Shown: one piece after another, positions 6,175 through 21,078 of the stretch
Layout of the letters: every line of letters begins with the position of its first letter
Position numbering within the stretch: the stretch's first letter is position 1
Assembly (NCBI RefSeq): GCF_025837155.1
Contig: NZ_CP107549.1
Coordinates: forward strand, 1,736,001-1,800,000
Source: Pseudomonas sp. Z8(2022)
GTDB lineage: Bacteria; Pseudomonadota; Gammaproteobacteria; Pseudomonadales; Pseudomonadaceae
Length of the DNA: 64,000 bases
Direction: 5' to 3'
Made by a program: the position numbers and the translations under genes
Notes under the pieces: generated by a model
What the model was told of the DNA's origin: nothing
The model's database searches: none
The model's input: the letters and a program-made list of their open reading frames with translations, nothing else

Positions 6175-7479
6175 TCAGTCGCGCTGATGCACCGATACAC
6201 CAGCCGCGAAGGTTTCCTTCACCGTGCGGTCATCGCCGAGCATGGTCAGGGCGAACAGGCGCTCTTCCAGAGTCCTGGCCTGCTGCATGCGGTAGCCCAT
6301 AAGCGGCGTGGCGTTGTAGTCGAGCACCACGAAGTCGGCGTCCTTGCCGGGCAGGAAGTTGCCCAGCCTGTCGTCCAGATACAGCGCGTTGGCACCGCCC
6401 AGGGTCGCCAGGTACAGCGACTTGAACGGGTCGAGCTTCTTGCCCTGCAGCTGCATCACCTTGTACGCCTCGTTGAGCGACTGCAGCTGGCTGAAACTGG
6501 TGCCGGCGCCCACATCCGTGCCCAGGCCGACGCGCACACCGTGTTGCTCCAGCTTGTTCAGGTCAAACAGGCCGCTGCCGAGGAACAGGTTGGAGGTCGG
6601 GCAGAAGGCCACTGCCGAGCCGGTTTCCGCCAGGCGCTTGCACTCGTCGTCGCACAGGTGCACACCGTGGGCGAACACCGCGCGTGGGCCGATCAGCTTG
6701 TGGTGATCGTAGACGTCGAGATAGCCCTTGCGCTCGGGGAACAGCTCCTTGACCCATTCGATTTCCTTACGGTTTTCGGACAGGTGCGTGTGCATGTACA
6801 GGTCCGGATACTCACCCAGCAGCTTGCCCGCCAGCTCGAGTTGCTCCGGCGTACTGGTCGGGGCGAAGCGCGGGGTGACGGCGTAATGCAGGCGACCCTT
6901 GCCGTGCCAGCGTTCGATCAGTGCCTTGCTCTCGGCGTAACCGCTTTCGGCGGTGTCGGTCAGGTAGTCCGGGGCGTTACGGTCCATCAGCACCTTGCCG
7001 GCGATCATGCGCAGGTTGAGTCTGTCTGCCTGCTCGAAGAAGGCGTCCACCGACTGCGGGTGCACCGTGCCGAATACCAGGGCAGTGGTAGTGCCGTTGC
7101 GCAGCAGCTCCTTGAGGAAGATCGCCGCTACGTCGCTGGCGTGCGCCTTGTCTTCGAACTGGCGCTCGGTCGGGAAGGTGTAGGTGTTGAGCCAATCCAG
7201 CAGCTGTTCGCCGTAGGAGGCGATCATGCCGGTCTGCGGGTAGTGGATGTGGGTGTCGATGAAACCGGGGGTGATTAGCGCGTCACGGTAGTGCTCGACC
7301 TCGACGCCCGCCAGCTTGGGCAGCAAGTCCGAAGCCGCACCGACCTCGGCGACCTTGCCGTTCTCGATCAGCAGGATGCCGTCCTCGAAATACTGGTAGG
7401 ACTGCTCGACGCCGACGACGGCCGGGTCGGCGAGGCTGTGCAGGATGGCGGCGCGGTAGGCTTTGCAGGTGTTGCTCAT
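6175..7479 (-). CDS. guaD: Guanine deaminase
   Basis: The 434-residue amidohydrolase deaminates guanine to xanthine, feeding XdhAB. Zinc-site motifs are in order: DTHIHYPQTG (about residues 75-84), HTHLSENRKEIEWV (about 230), FAHGVHLCDDE (about 270) and GTDVGAGTSFSQLQSLNEAYKV (about 320-341). The length matches bacterial GuaD. The ATG at 7477-7479 has GGA about five bases upstream; a further 12-residue extension has no support. It follows xdhC by 85 bases on the same strand, so it may be the last gene of an xdhABC-guaD transcript. Confidence 0.94.
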   Translation of the reverse strand: MSNTCKAYRAAILHSLADPAVVGVEQSYQYFEDGILLIENGKVAEVGAASDLLPKLAGVEVEHYRDALITPGFIDTHIHYPQTGMIASYGEQLLDWLNTYTFPTERQFEDKAHASDVAAIFLKELLRNGTTTALVFGTVHPQSVDAFFEQADRLNLRMIAGKVLMDRNAPDYLTDTAESGYAESKALIERWHGKGRLHYAVTPRFAPTSTPEQLELAGKLLGEYPDLYMHTHLSENRKEIEWVKELFPERKGYLDVYDHHKLIGPRAVFAHGVHLCDDECKRLAETGSAVAFCPTSNLFLGSGLFDLNKLEQHGVRVGLGTDVGAGTSFSQLQSLNEAYKVMQLQGKKLDPFKSLYLATLGGANALYLDDRLGNFLPGKDADFVVLDYNATPLMGYRMQQARTLEERLFALTMLGDDRTVKETFAAGVSVHQRD

Positions 7480-7564
7480 TGTTCCAATCTCATGCGTAGG
7501 ATGCGCTATGCGCATCGAAAAAATAGGGCGGGGCGCGCGGCGCCCCCGGCAGTGGAGGCCCGGA

Positions 7565-8395
7565 TCAGGACCGGCGCGAGGCCGGCAAAAGCCTGGCGAC
7601 GCTGGATTCGCCTTTCTTCACGTCCTGCCCAAAGCTGGCGTTGTAGGTGGCGATCACCTCGCCGGCGATGGACACCGCAATTTCCACCGGAAGCTTGCCT
7701 TTTACTTCGGCCAGGCCCATGGGGCAGCGCATGCGTGCCATCAGCGATTCTTCGAAGCCGCGCTCGCGCAGGCGGTGTTCGAACTTGACGCGCTTGGTCT
7801 TCGAGCCGATCAGGCCGTAGTAGGCGAAATCACCGCGTTTGAGGATTGCTGCGGTCAGCTCCAGGTCGAGCTGGTGGTTATGGGTCATGACGATGTAGTA
7901 ACTGCCGGGCGGCATGTTCTCCACCTCGTCGACGACTTCGTCATTGACGATCTTCTCCACGCCGGCCGGGATGTGCTCGGGAAACTCGTTCTCCCGTGAG
8001 TCGATCCAGCACACCTTACACGGCAGGCTGGCGAGCAACGGCACCAGCGCGCGGCCGACGTGGCCGGCGCCGAACACGGCGATCTGCGCCTGTGGCTGAC
8101 CCATCGGCTCGAACAGCAGCACGGTGGCGCCGCCGCAGCACTGGCCGAGGCTGGCACCGAGGGAGAAGCGCTCCAGGCGGGTGTCCTGGCAGCGGCTGGC
8201 GAGCATCTCGCGGGCCATTTCCATGGCCTTGTATTCCAGGTGGCCGCCGCCGATGGTCTCGAAGATGCGTTCCGCGGTGACCACCATCTTCGAGCCGGAA
8301 TTGCGCGGCGTCGAGCCGCGTTCCTCGATGATGGTCACCAGAACGCAGGGCTCTCCTTTTTGCTGCAGGTCGGCGAGGGCGCTGATCCAGCTCAT
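7565..8395 (-). CDS. xdhC: Xanthine dehydrogenase accessory protein XdhC
   Basis: The 276-residue XdhC family protein binds molybdenum cofactor, helps insert the sulfurated form into xanthine dehydrogenase, and is not part of the finished enzyme. The N-terminal part has ERGSTPRNSGSKMVV and IGGGHLEYKAMEMA; GQCCGGATVLLFEP holds the conserved cysteine pair; the C-terminal half has a Rossmann-like IAVFGAGHVGRALVPLLASLP and YIVMTHNHQLDLELTAAILKRGDFAYYGLIGSKTKR. A GGAGG site precedes the ATG by eight bases. The start overlaps the stop of a possible 43-residue ORF (8392-8523) by four bases. Confidence 0.94.
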   Translation of the reverse strand: MSWISALADLQQKGEPCVLVTIIEERGSTPRNSGSKMVVTAERIFETIGGGHLEYKAMEMAREMLASRCQDTRLERFSLGASLGQCCGGATVLLFEPMGQPQAQIAVFGAGHVGRALVPLLASLPCKVCWIDSRENEFPEHIPAGVEKIVNDEVVDEVENMPPGSYYIVMTHNHQLDLELTAAILKRGDFAYYGLIGSKTKRVKFEHRLRERGFEESLMARMRCPMGLAEVKGKLPVEIAVSIAGEVIATYNASFGQDVKKGESSVARLLPASRRS

Positions 8396-8523
8396 TTGCT
8401 CAGCCTCCAGGAAGGCGTGGTCTGGCCCGGGCGCGGCAGGCGCCAGTTACTTGGCGACGGATCGAGAATCGGTACCGGCGTCGGGCGTGCGGGCGGGTTA
8501 TTCGGCTCGGTGTGTTTTGTCAT
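8392..8523 (-). CDS. Possible 43-residue proline-rich ORF ahead of xdhC
   Basis: An ATG at 8521-8523 opens a 43-codon frame (MTKHTEPNNPPARPTPVPIL, then PSPSNWRLPRPGQTTPSW and RLSK) that ends exactly on the xdhC start in an ATGA overlap, the arrangement of coupled genes. About three quarters of its third codon positions are G or C, like real genes here. The ribosome-binding site is poor. I do not recognise the protein. It could equally be leader sequence that happens to be open. Confidence 0.35.
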   Translation of the reverse strand: MTKHTEPNNPPARPTPVPILDPSPSNWRLPRPGQTTPSWRLSK

Positions 8524-8562
8524 TGTTGTACACCCATTCATCATTTGTTCGCCTTAGCAGGT

Positions 8563-8611
8563 CTGTGGGAGGCGCTTCAGCGGCGACAGTCGCGGCTAAA
8601 GCCCCTCCCAC
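8563..8611. repeat. REP-type inverted repeat between xdhB and xdhC
   Basis: GTGGGAGGCGCTTCAGC on the left is matched by GCTAAAGCCCCTCCCAC on the right around a short GC-rich centre, a frequent Pseudomonas extragenic palindrome. It lies inside the xdh operon and may affect xdhAB versus xdhC mRNA levels. Confidence 0.7.
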
Positions 8612-8633
8612 GGCAGCCTGAGGCTGCGCTAGG

Positions 8634-11030
8634 TCAGGCCGGCTCGACCTCGACAGCGTTGGCTGCCTTGCTCTGTGCTTTCAGCTTGCGCATCTGCTCC
8701 ACACCCCAGAGCACGCGTTCAGGGGTGGCCGGGGCGTCGATCTGCGGCTGTACCTTGTAGTCGGCCAGGCTGGCCACCGCATCCTTGAGGGCGCACCAGG
8801 CCGCGATGCCGAGCATGAACGGCGGCTCGCCGACGGCCTTGGAGTGGAACACGGTGTCTTCCGGATTCTTGCGGTTTTCCACCAGCTTCACCCGCAGGTC
8901 GATGGGCATGTCGGCAATGGCCGGAATCTTGTAGCTGGCCGGGCCGTTGGTCATCAGCTTGCCCTTGGCGTTCCACACCAACTCCTCGGTGGTCAGCCAG
9001 CCCATGCCCTGAACGAAGGCACCCTCGACCTGGCCGATGTCGATGGCCGGGTTCAGCGAGTCGCCCACGTCATGCAGGATGTCGGCGCGCAGCATGCGGT
9101 ATTCGCCGGTCAGGGTATCCACCAGCACTTCCACGCAGGCCACGCCGTAGGCGTAGTAGTAGAAGGGGCGGCCGCGCGCTTGGTCCCGGTCATAGAAAAT
9201 CTTCGGCGTGCGGTAGAAACCGGTAGAAGACAGCGAGACCTGACCGAAATAGGCCTTCTGGATCATCTCTTCGAACGACAGGAAGTGATCGCGCACGCGC
9301 ACCTGGCCGTTGCGGAACTCCACGTCCTCCGGGGTGACCCGGTATTCGCGCACCAGGAAGTCCACCAGACGCTGCTTGATGGTTTCGGCCGCGTTCTTGG
9401 CTGCCATGCCGTTGAGGTCAGCGCCGCTGGAGGCCGCGGTGGGCGAGGTGTTGGGCACCTTGTCGGTGTTGGTGGCAGTGATCTGGATGCGCGAGATGTC
9501 CACCTGGAACACTTCAGCCACGACCTGCGCGACCTTGGTGTTGAGGCCCTGGCCCATCTCGGTGCCACCGTGGTTCAGGTGGATCGAACCGTCGGTGTAG
9601 ATGTGGATCAGCGCGCCGGCCTGGTTGAGGAAGGTGGCGGTGAAACTGATGCCGAACTTCACCGGGGTCATGGCCAGGCCTTTCTTCAGCACCGGGCTTT
9701 TCTGGTTGAACTCGACGATTTCGCGGCGACGCTTGGCGTACTCGGCGCTTTCCTCGAGCTCGGCGGTCATCTCGTGGATGACGTTGTGCTCGACGGTCTG
9801 GTGGTAGTGAGTGACGTTACGCTCGGTCTTGCCGTAGTAGTTGAGCTTGCGCACCTCCAGCGGGTCCTTGCCCAGACTGCGCGCGACCGCATCCATCACT
9901 TCCTCGATGGCGACCATGCCCTGCGGGCCGCCGAAGCCGCGGTAGGCGGTGTTCGAGGCTGTGTTGGTCTTGCAACGATGGCCGTTGATGGTGGCGTTGC
10001 CGAGGAAGTAGGCGTTGTCCGAGTGGAACATGGCGCGGTCGACGATGGAGCCGGACAGGTCCGGCGAGTAGCCGCAGTTGCCGGCCAGGTCCATCTCGAT
10101 ACCGTGCAGCAGGCCATCGTCATCGAAGCCCACGTCGTATTCGACATAGAAGGGGTGACGCTTGCCGGTCATGCTCATGTCTTCCATGCGCGGCAGACGC
10201 ATCTTGGTCGGCCGACCGGTGAGGTGCGCGATCACCGCGCACAGACAGGCCGGGCCGGCGGCCTGGGTTTCCTTGCCGCCGAAGCCGCCGCCCATGCGGC
10301 GCATGTCGATGACGATCTTGTTCATCGGCACGCCGAGCACCTCGGCGACCAGCTTCTGCACCTCGGTGGGGTTCTGTGTCGAGGTGTAGACCAGCATGCC
10401 GCCATCTTCGGTGGGCATCACCGAGGAAATCTGGGTTTCCAGGTAGAAGTGCTCCTGGCCACCGATATGCAGGGTGCCCTGCAGGCGACGCGGGGCGCTG
10501 GCCAGCTTGCTGGCCGAGTCACCGATGCGGTGGGTGTGGCTGTCGAGCACGAAGTGTTTCTTGCGGTAAGCCTCGACCACGTCGAGCACCGGCTCCAGGT
10601 CCTCGTATTCGACGATCGCGGCCATGGCCGCCTTGCGTGCGGTCTCCAGGCTGTCGGCGGCGACTGCCAGCACCACCTGGCCGACATACTCCACCTTGCC
10701 ATCGGCCAGCAGCGGGTCGCCTGCGACCACCGGGCCGATGTCCAGCTGGCCCGGCACGTCATCCTTGGTGATGGCGATGGCCACGCCGGGGAACTGGTAG
10801 CAGGGGCTGGTATCGATGCGCAGGATGCGCGCGTGGGCGCGATCCGACTGGCGCGCGTAGACATGCAGCTGGTTGGGGAATTCCAGGCGGTCGTCGACAT
10901 AGACAGCCTCGCCGGACACGTGCTTGTCCGCGCTCTCGTGCTTGACGCTGCGGCCGACGCCGGTGGTCATGCCGGCGCGGAACAGTTCGGCCAGCTCTTC
11001 CTGGGATTTGTGTTCGATATGACTGGACAT
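8634..11030 (-). CDS. xdhB: Xanthine dehydrogenase, molybdopterin-binding subunit
   Basis: The 798-residue large subunit oxidises hypoxanthine to xanthine and xanthine to urate at a molybdenum centre. Cofactor and active-site motifs are present: RRMGGGFGGKETQ (about residue 250), TAYRGFGGPQGM (about 355), GGTEMGQGLNTKVAQV (about 485) and SKAVGEPPFMLG with the general-base Glu (about 720). The ATG at 11028-11030 has a perfect GGAGG five bases upstream; a TTG four codons earlier lies in that site and is rejected. It follows xdhA by 62 bases. The protein is cytoplasmic and pairs with XdhA. Confidence 0.95.
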   Translation of the reverse strand: MSSHIEHKSQEELAELFRAGMTTGVGRSVKHESADKHVSGEAVYVDDRLEFPNQLHVYARQSDRAHARILRIDTSPCYQFPGVAIAITKDDVPGQLDIGPVVAGDPLLADGKVEYVGQVVLAVAADSLETARKAAMAAIVEYEDLEPVLDVVEAYRKKHFVLDSHTHRIGDSASKLASAPRRLQGTLHIGGQEHFYLETQISSVMPTEDGGMLVYTSTQNPTEVQKLVAEVLGVPMNKIVIDMRRMGGGFGGKETQAAGPACLCAVIAHLTGRPTKMRLPRMEDMSMTGKRHPFYVEYDVGFDDDGLLHGIEMDLAGNCGYSPDLSGSIVDRAMFHSDNAYFLGNATINGHRCKTNTASNTAYRGFGGPQGMVAIEEVMDAVARSLGKDPLEVRKLNYYGKTERNVTHYHQTVEHNVIHEMTAELEESAEYAKRRREIVEFNQKSPVLKKGLAMTPVKFGISFTATFLNQAGALIHIYTDGSIHLNHGGTEMGQGLNTKVAQVVAEVFQVDISRIQITATNTDKVPNTSPTAASSGADLNGMAAKNAAETIKQRLVDFLVREYRVTPEDVEFRNGQVRVRDHFLSFEEMIQKAYFGQVSLSSTGFYRTPKIFYDRDQARGRPFYYYAYGVACVEVLVDTLTGEYRMLRADILHDVGDSLNPAIDIGQVEGAFVQGMGWLTTEELVWNAKGKLMTNGPASYKIPAIADMPIDLRVKLVENRKNPEDTVFHSKAVGEPPFMLGIAAWCALKDAVASLADYKVQPQIDAPATPERVLWGVEQMRKLKAQSKAANAVEVEPA

Positions 11031-11092
11031 CTTCGCCTCCAAAACTTCGCAAGCCGCCGGGCGGGCCGGCGGCGTATCAATTCACTGCACGC

Positions 11093-12532
11093 TTATGCGT
11101 AGGCGGTAACCCGGGTTTCGACCTCGGGCGACTGCTGCTCCAGGAAGAACTTGCGCAGCAGGTTCTGGGCAGTGAGCAGGCGGTATTCCTTGCTGGCGCG
11201 GAAATCCGACAGCGGGGTGAAGTCTTCACCCAGCGCGTCGCAGGCGCGTTCGATCACACCCGGATACCAGGCCGAGCCGACCAGAGCCGCCTCGCAGGCG
11301 CTGGCACGTTTGGGGATGGCGGCCATGCCACCGAAGGCGATGCGCGCATCGCGCACCACGCCGTCTTCGATGGTCAGGTTGAAGGCCGCGCAGACGGCGG
11401 AAATGTCGTCGTCCAGACGCTTGGAAACCTTGTAGGCGCGGAACGCCTGGTTGGCCTGCTTGCGCGGCACGATGATCTTCTCGATGAATTCGGCTTCCTG
11501 GCAGGCGGTCACCTTGTAGTCGAGGAAGTAGTCCTGCAACGGCAGAATGCGCCGCGTGTTGCCCTGACGCAGGGCGATCTGCGCGCCGAGGGCGATCAGC
11601 AGCGGTGGGGCGTCGCCGATGGGCGAGGCGTTGCCGATGTTGCCGCCCAGGGTGCCCTGGTTGCGGATTTGCAGGGAGGCAAAGCGGTGCAGCAGCTCGC
11701 CGAAGTCCGGGTATTCGTGCGACAGCGCTTCGTAGCAGTCGGACAGGGCCGCGGCAGCACCGATCTCGATGGCCTCGTCGGTCACTTCGATGCGTTTCAT
11801 GTCCTCGATGTGGCCGACATAGATCATTACCGGCAGCTCGCGATGGAACTGGGTGACTTCCAGCGCCAGGTCGGTGCCGCCGGCGAGCAGGCGCGCTTCT
11901 GGGTTGGCGGTGTAGAGATCGGCCAGGTCGGCCACGGTCAGCGGCACCAGGCAGCGCTTGTCACCACTGTTGAGCTCGGCCGTCTCGCGCGGGGCGATGG
12001 ACTTGAGCTTGGCCACGGTGTCAGTTTCGAAGGCGTCGAACTGATCCGGCTGCTTCTGGCAGCAGGCCTGTTCGGCTGCGTCGATGATCGGTCGATAGCC
12101 GGTGCAGCGGCACAGGTTGCCGGCCAGAGCTTCCATCGTCGCGCCCTTGTCGAAGCCGCTGGAGTTCTTCTGCAGGGCGAACAGCGACATGATGAAGCCG
12201 GGGGTGCAGAAGCCGCACTGCGAGCCGTGGCAGTCGACCATCGCCTGCTGCACGCTGTGCAGCTTGCCCTGGTGCTTGAGGTCTTCGACGGTGATCAGCT
12301 GCTTGCCATGCAGGCTGGAAACGAAGGTCAGGCAGGAATTGAGGGTGCGGTAGCGCACGCGCTCGCCATCGAGCTCGCCCACCACCACGGTGCAGGCACC
12401 GCAGTCGCCGGAGGCGCAGCCTTCCTTGGTTCCGGTTTTGCCGACATGCTCACGCAGGTAGTTGAGCACGGTGACGTTGGGGTCCAGGGCGTGCTCTGTG
12501 CGCAGCTCCCGGTTGAGTAAAAACTGGATCAA
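11093..12532 (-). CDS. xdhA: Xanthine dehydrogenase, FeS and FAD subunit
   Basis: The 479-residue small subunit carries electrons from molybdenum to NAD. Residues 40-60 hold the plant-type [2Fe-2S] ligands CASGDCGAC, and the second cluster is formed by QCGFCTPG (about 106) and GNLCRCTGYRP (about 138). The FAD domain has LLAGGTDLALEV (about 215) and GTLGGNIGNASPIGDAPPLL (about 290). The start is TTG at 12530-12532: MIQFLLNRELR matches the family, and GGAGGT lies about six bases upstream. It is the first gene of xdhA-xdhB-xdhC. A good promoter overlapped by inverted repeats lies about 95-120 bases upstream. Confidence 0.95.
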   Translation of the reverse strand: MIQFLLNRELRTEHALDPNVTVLNYLREHVGKTGTKEGCASGDCGACTVVVGELDGERVRYRTLNSCLTFVSSLHGKQLITVEDLKHQGKLHSVQQAMVDCHGSQCGFCTPGFIMSLFALQKNSSGFDKGATMEALAGNLCRCTGYRPIIDAAEQACCQKQPDQFDAFETDTVAKLKSIAPRETAELNSGDKRCLVPLTVADLADLYTANPEARLLAGGTDLALEVTQFHRELPVMIYVGHIEDMKRIEVTDEAIEIGAAAALSDCYEALSHEYPDFGELLHRFASLQIRNQGTLGGNIGNASPIGDAPPLLIALGAQIALRQGNTRRILPLQDYFLDYKVTACQEAEFIEKIIVPRKQANQAFRAYKVSKRLDDDISAVCAAFNLTIEDGVVRDARIAFGGMAAIPKRASACEAALVGSAWYPGVIERACDALGEDFTPLSDFRASKEYRLLTAQNLLRKFFLEQQSPEVETRVTAYA

Positions 12533-12625
12533 GGACGACCTCCAGGCACTTTATTGTTATGAATCGGTGGCTCGCCGGGTAATGCGCACGCGTTGCAAGG
12601 CCCGGGCGTGATTGGCTATGGAGGC

Positions 12626-12654
12626 AATCTAGGGTTTTCTGACTTTTGGGTCAA
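12626..12654 (-). promoter_or_regulatory. Candidate xdhA promoter
   Basis: On the minus strand TTGACC (12654-12649) and TAGATT (12631-12626) are 17 bases apart, a near-consensus sigma-70 arrangement. The -35 hexamer is itself one arm of the inverted repeat at 12649-12667, so a repressor bound there would compete with polymerase. Confidence 0.65.
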
Positions 12655-12676
12655 CAAATATTTGACCCCGTGGTCA
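12649..12676. promoter_or_regulatory. Overlapping GGTCAA / TTGACC / GGTCA operators
   Basis: Three half-sites occur in a row: GGTCAA at 12649, TTGACC at 12662 and GGTCA at 12672. The first pair forms a 19-base palindrome with a 7-base centre. The second pair, TTGACC-CCGT-GGTCA, has the same spacing as the perfect site in front of the permease at 4739. The GntR protein encoded immediately to the right is the natural candidate to bind here. Confidence 0.6.
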
Positions 12677-12863
12677 GCATGTTTTCATGCAAATTGGTTA
12701 TGAAACGCCCAGGGTCCTTGCTCTGTAAACCACAGCACCGGGACGCTTGGCCCGGTCATGCCCTGTGTTACACTCATGCCCTGTTTTTCCAGCCTCCGCC
12801 CAGACCTGGCGGGGCTCTCAGACTCGACTGCCTGCCCCTGGATCGACGCACATAAGGAATGTC

Positions 12864-13523
12864 ATGACGTTCAAGGCCCCGGACAGCCTCGCCGAGCAAA
12901 TTGCCCGTTACCTGGCCGAACGCATCATTCGCGGTGAGCTCAAGGAACGTGAGCGCATCCAGGAGCAGAAGGTCACCCAGGCGCTTAATGTCAGCCGAGG
13001 CTCGGTACGCGAAGCGCTTCTGATTCTTGAACGTCGCCATCTGATCGTGATCCTGCCGCGCCGTGGCGCCCACGTCAGCGAGCTGACTGCACACCACGTC
13101 ACCAGCCTTTATGCCCTGACCATCGAGCTTTACATCATGCTGGCCCGCGCGGTAATCGAGCGCTGGCAGGTGGAAACCGATCTGGCTCCCTTCCTCGACA
13201 TTCAGCGCCGGCTGCAGGACAGCCTCGAGCGTGGCGATATCGACACCTTCGTCGAACTCAGCTTCGACGTGATGCGAGCAGCCTTTCCCTTCGCCGACAA
13301 CCCCTATCTGCAGGAAACCCTGGAGAACCTGCTGCCGGCCATCAGCCGTACCTACCACCTGGCGCTGGAGCGGCGCAAAGGCGAGATGGGCCAGTTCATG
13401 AACACCTTCGCCAATCTGCTGCAGGCGATCATCAGCCGCGACCCGGTGCGAGCACGCGAGGTGCTGCAGGCGTATGGCGATCACAACTGCCAGCTGGTGC
13501 TGGCGACCCTGGCCGAGCGCTGA
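12864..13523 (+). CDS. GntR-family regulator next to the xdh operon
   Basis: The 219-residue protein has a winged helix-turn-helix at residues 5-75 (ERERIQEQKVTQALNVSRGSVREALLILERRHLIVILPRRGAHV) and a C-terminal FCD-like helical domain. Unlike the regulator at 5225, the usual FCD histidines are mostly absent: the FH position reads SFDVMRAAFPFADNPYL, and the EH position reads QFMNTFANLLQAI. Metal-dependent ligand binding is therefore doubtful. The ATG at 12864 has AAGGA five bases upstream. It stops six bases before smc, so smc may be partly co-transcribed with it. Control of xdhABC is inferred from position and operators. Confidence 0.85.
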   Translation: MTFKAPDSLAEQIARYLAERIIRGELKERERIQEQKVTQALNVSRGSVREALLILERRHLIVILPRRGAHVSELTAHHVTSLYALTIELYIMLARAVIERWQVETDLAPFLDIQRRLQDSLERGDIDTFVELSFDVMRAAFPFADNPYLQETLENLLPAISRTYHLALERRKGEMGQFMNTFANLLQAIISRDPVRAREVLQAYGDHNCQLVLATLAER

Positions 13524-13529
13524 ATCCAG

Positions 13530-17018
<3,489 letters not shown>

Positions 17019-17232
17019 TGACAGAGCGCCGAGAGATCAACTGAATATACGCGCAACCTTATGTTGCTCCCGGTGTAAAGTTGCCTTTCGTCGTGCTAGC
17101 TTATTGCCCACTTTTGTTACACGCGGAAAAACGTCAGCTAGAACATCAGGTTGTCGCCGCGTTTTATAGTCGAGTTGTGATCCGGTTGATTGGATCTTTT
17201 TTTCACCAGAATTATTAAGGGTCAGGTATTTC

Positions 17233-20479
<3,247 letters not shown>

Positions 20480-20498
20480 CGAGCAGAGCCGCTCCTGC

Positions 20499-20537
20499 AC
20501 GCCAAGGCGAGAACACGCCAAGGCGAGAACACGCCAA
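20499..20537. repeat. 16-base tandem repeat after ligA
   Basis: The unit ACGCCAAGGCGAGAAC occurs twice head to tail, followed by a partial third copy ACGCCAA. It lies just past the ligA stop and looks like a local slippage duplication. Confidence 0.8.
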
Positions 20538-20542
20538 ACCGG

Positions 20543-20565
20543 GTAGGCGCGGCTTCAGCCGCGAA
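20543..20565. repeat. Single REP hairpin
   Basis: GTAGG is followed by the perfect palindrome CGCGGCT-TC-AGCCGCG, the common Pseudomonas GTAGGAGCGGCTTCAGCCGCG-type element in a single copy. Confidence 0.65.
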
Positions 20566-20644
20566 AGGGCGTTGCGGATAGGATCGGGGCTACGATCTGG
20601 GCGTTGATACCCGGTGCGCGCGGCCCCCGCAGCCCCTCCGATCC

Positions 20645-21013
20645 TCAGCCGGCGAAGCGCTGATCCAGATAGGTGATGATCGCCTTGGACTCGTACAGCC
20701 AAGTACTCTGGCCGTTTTCCTCAATACGCAGGCACGGCACCTTGATGCGGCCACCATGCTGCTCCAGAGCCTGGCGATGCTCAGCGTCGTTCCTGGCATC
20801 GCGCAGCTGTACCGGCAGGTTGAGACGGTGCAGGGTGCGCCGAACCTTGACGCAGAACGGGCAGGCGTGGAACTGGTACAACGCCAGAGCGGCCGTGGCT
20901 CGCTCGACCTCGGCCTGCGCCTCGGGGCTGCGCTTGAGCTTGCGCGGGCGGCTGATCCAGTCGGCGAACACGACGAGCTGGCCCAGGCCTATACGAAGGG
21001 CTTTGAGCAACAT
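20645..21013 (-). CDS. Glutaredoxin / GST N-terminal domain protein
   Basis: The 122-residue protein carries a hydrophobic, basic N-terminus (about residues 1-35, MLLKALRIGLGQLVVFADWI) and then a thioredoxin-fold domain with a dithiol CPFC site (about residue 51) inside LYQFHACPFCVKVRRTLHRLNL. KVPCLRIEENGQSTWLYESKAIITYLDQRF holds the cis-proline and the GST-N-like end. It is probably a thiol-disulfide reductase, perhaps membrane-attached through its N-terminus; the substrate is unknown. AGGAGT lies eight bases before the ATG. folE lies 65 bases upstream on the same strand. Confidence 0.85.
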   Translation of the reverse strand: MLLKALRIGLGQLVVFADWISRPRKLKRSPEAQAEVERATAALALYQFHACPFCVKVRRTLHRLNLPVQLRDARNDAEHRQALEQHGGRIKVPCLRIEENGQSTWLYESKAIITYLDQRFAG

Positions 21014-21078
21014 CTTCTCTTACTCCTGAAATGCCGACGGCCGTTCACCGAAGTGAGCGGCCGTCGTCTTGAGAGGGA

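Larger units (their letters stand above)
12533..12863. promoter_or_regulatory. Divergent xdhA / gntR control region
   Basis: This stretch separates leftward xdhA from the rightward second gntR gene. The part around 12626-12700 is AT-rich and carries the xdhA promoter and the GGTCAA/TTGACC repeats. From about 12700 to 12860 I see no structure beyond the gntR leader; the reading frame that extends gntR leftwards here has no ribosome-binding site. Confidence 0.65.

Noticed and set aside
8844-11102. A 752-codon open frame on the plus strand opposite xdhB
   Set aside because: It mirrors xdhB and arises because the third codon positions of the real gene are nearly all G or C. Its translation is rich in His, Val, Gly and Arg, with no domain and no ribosome-binding site.
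20480-20644. The 16-base direct repeats after ligA considered as plasmid iterons or an origin
   Set aside because: Only two full copies, no AT-rich region and no replication gene; local slippage is a simpler explanation.
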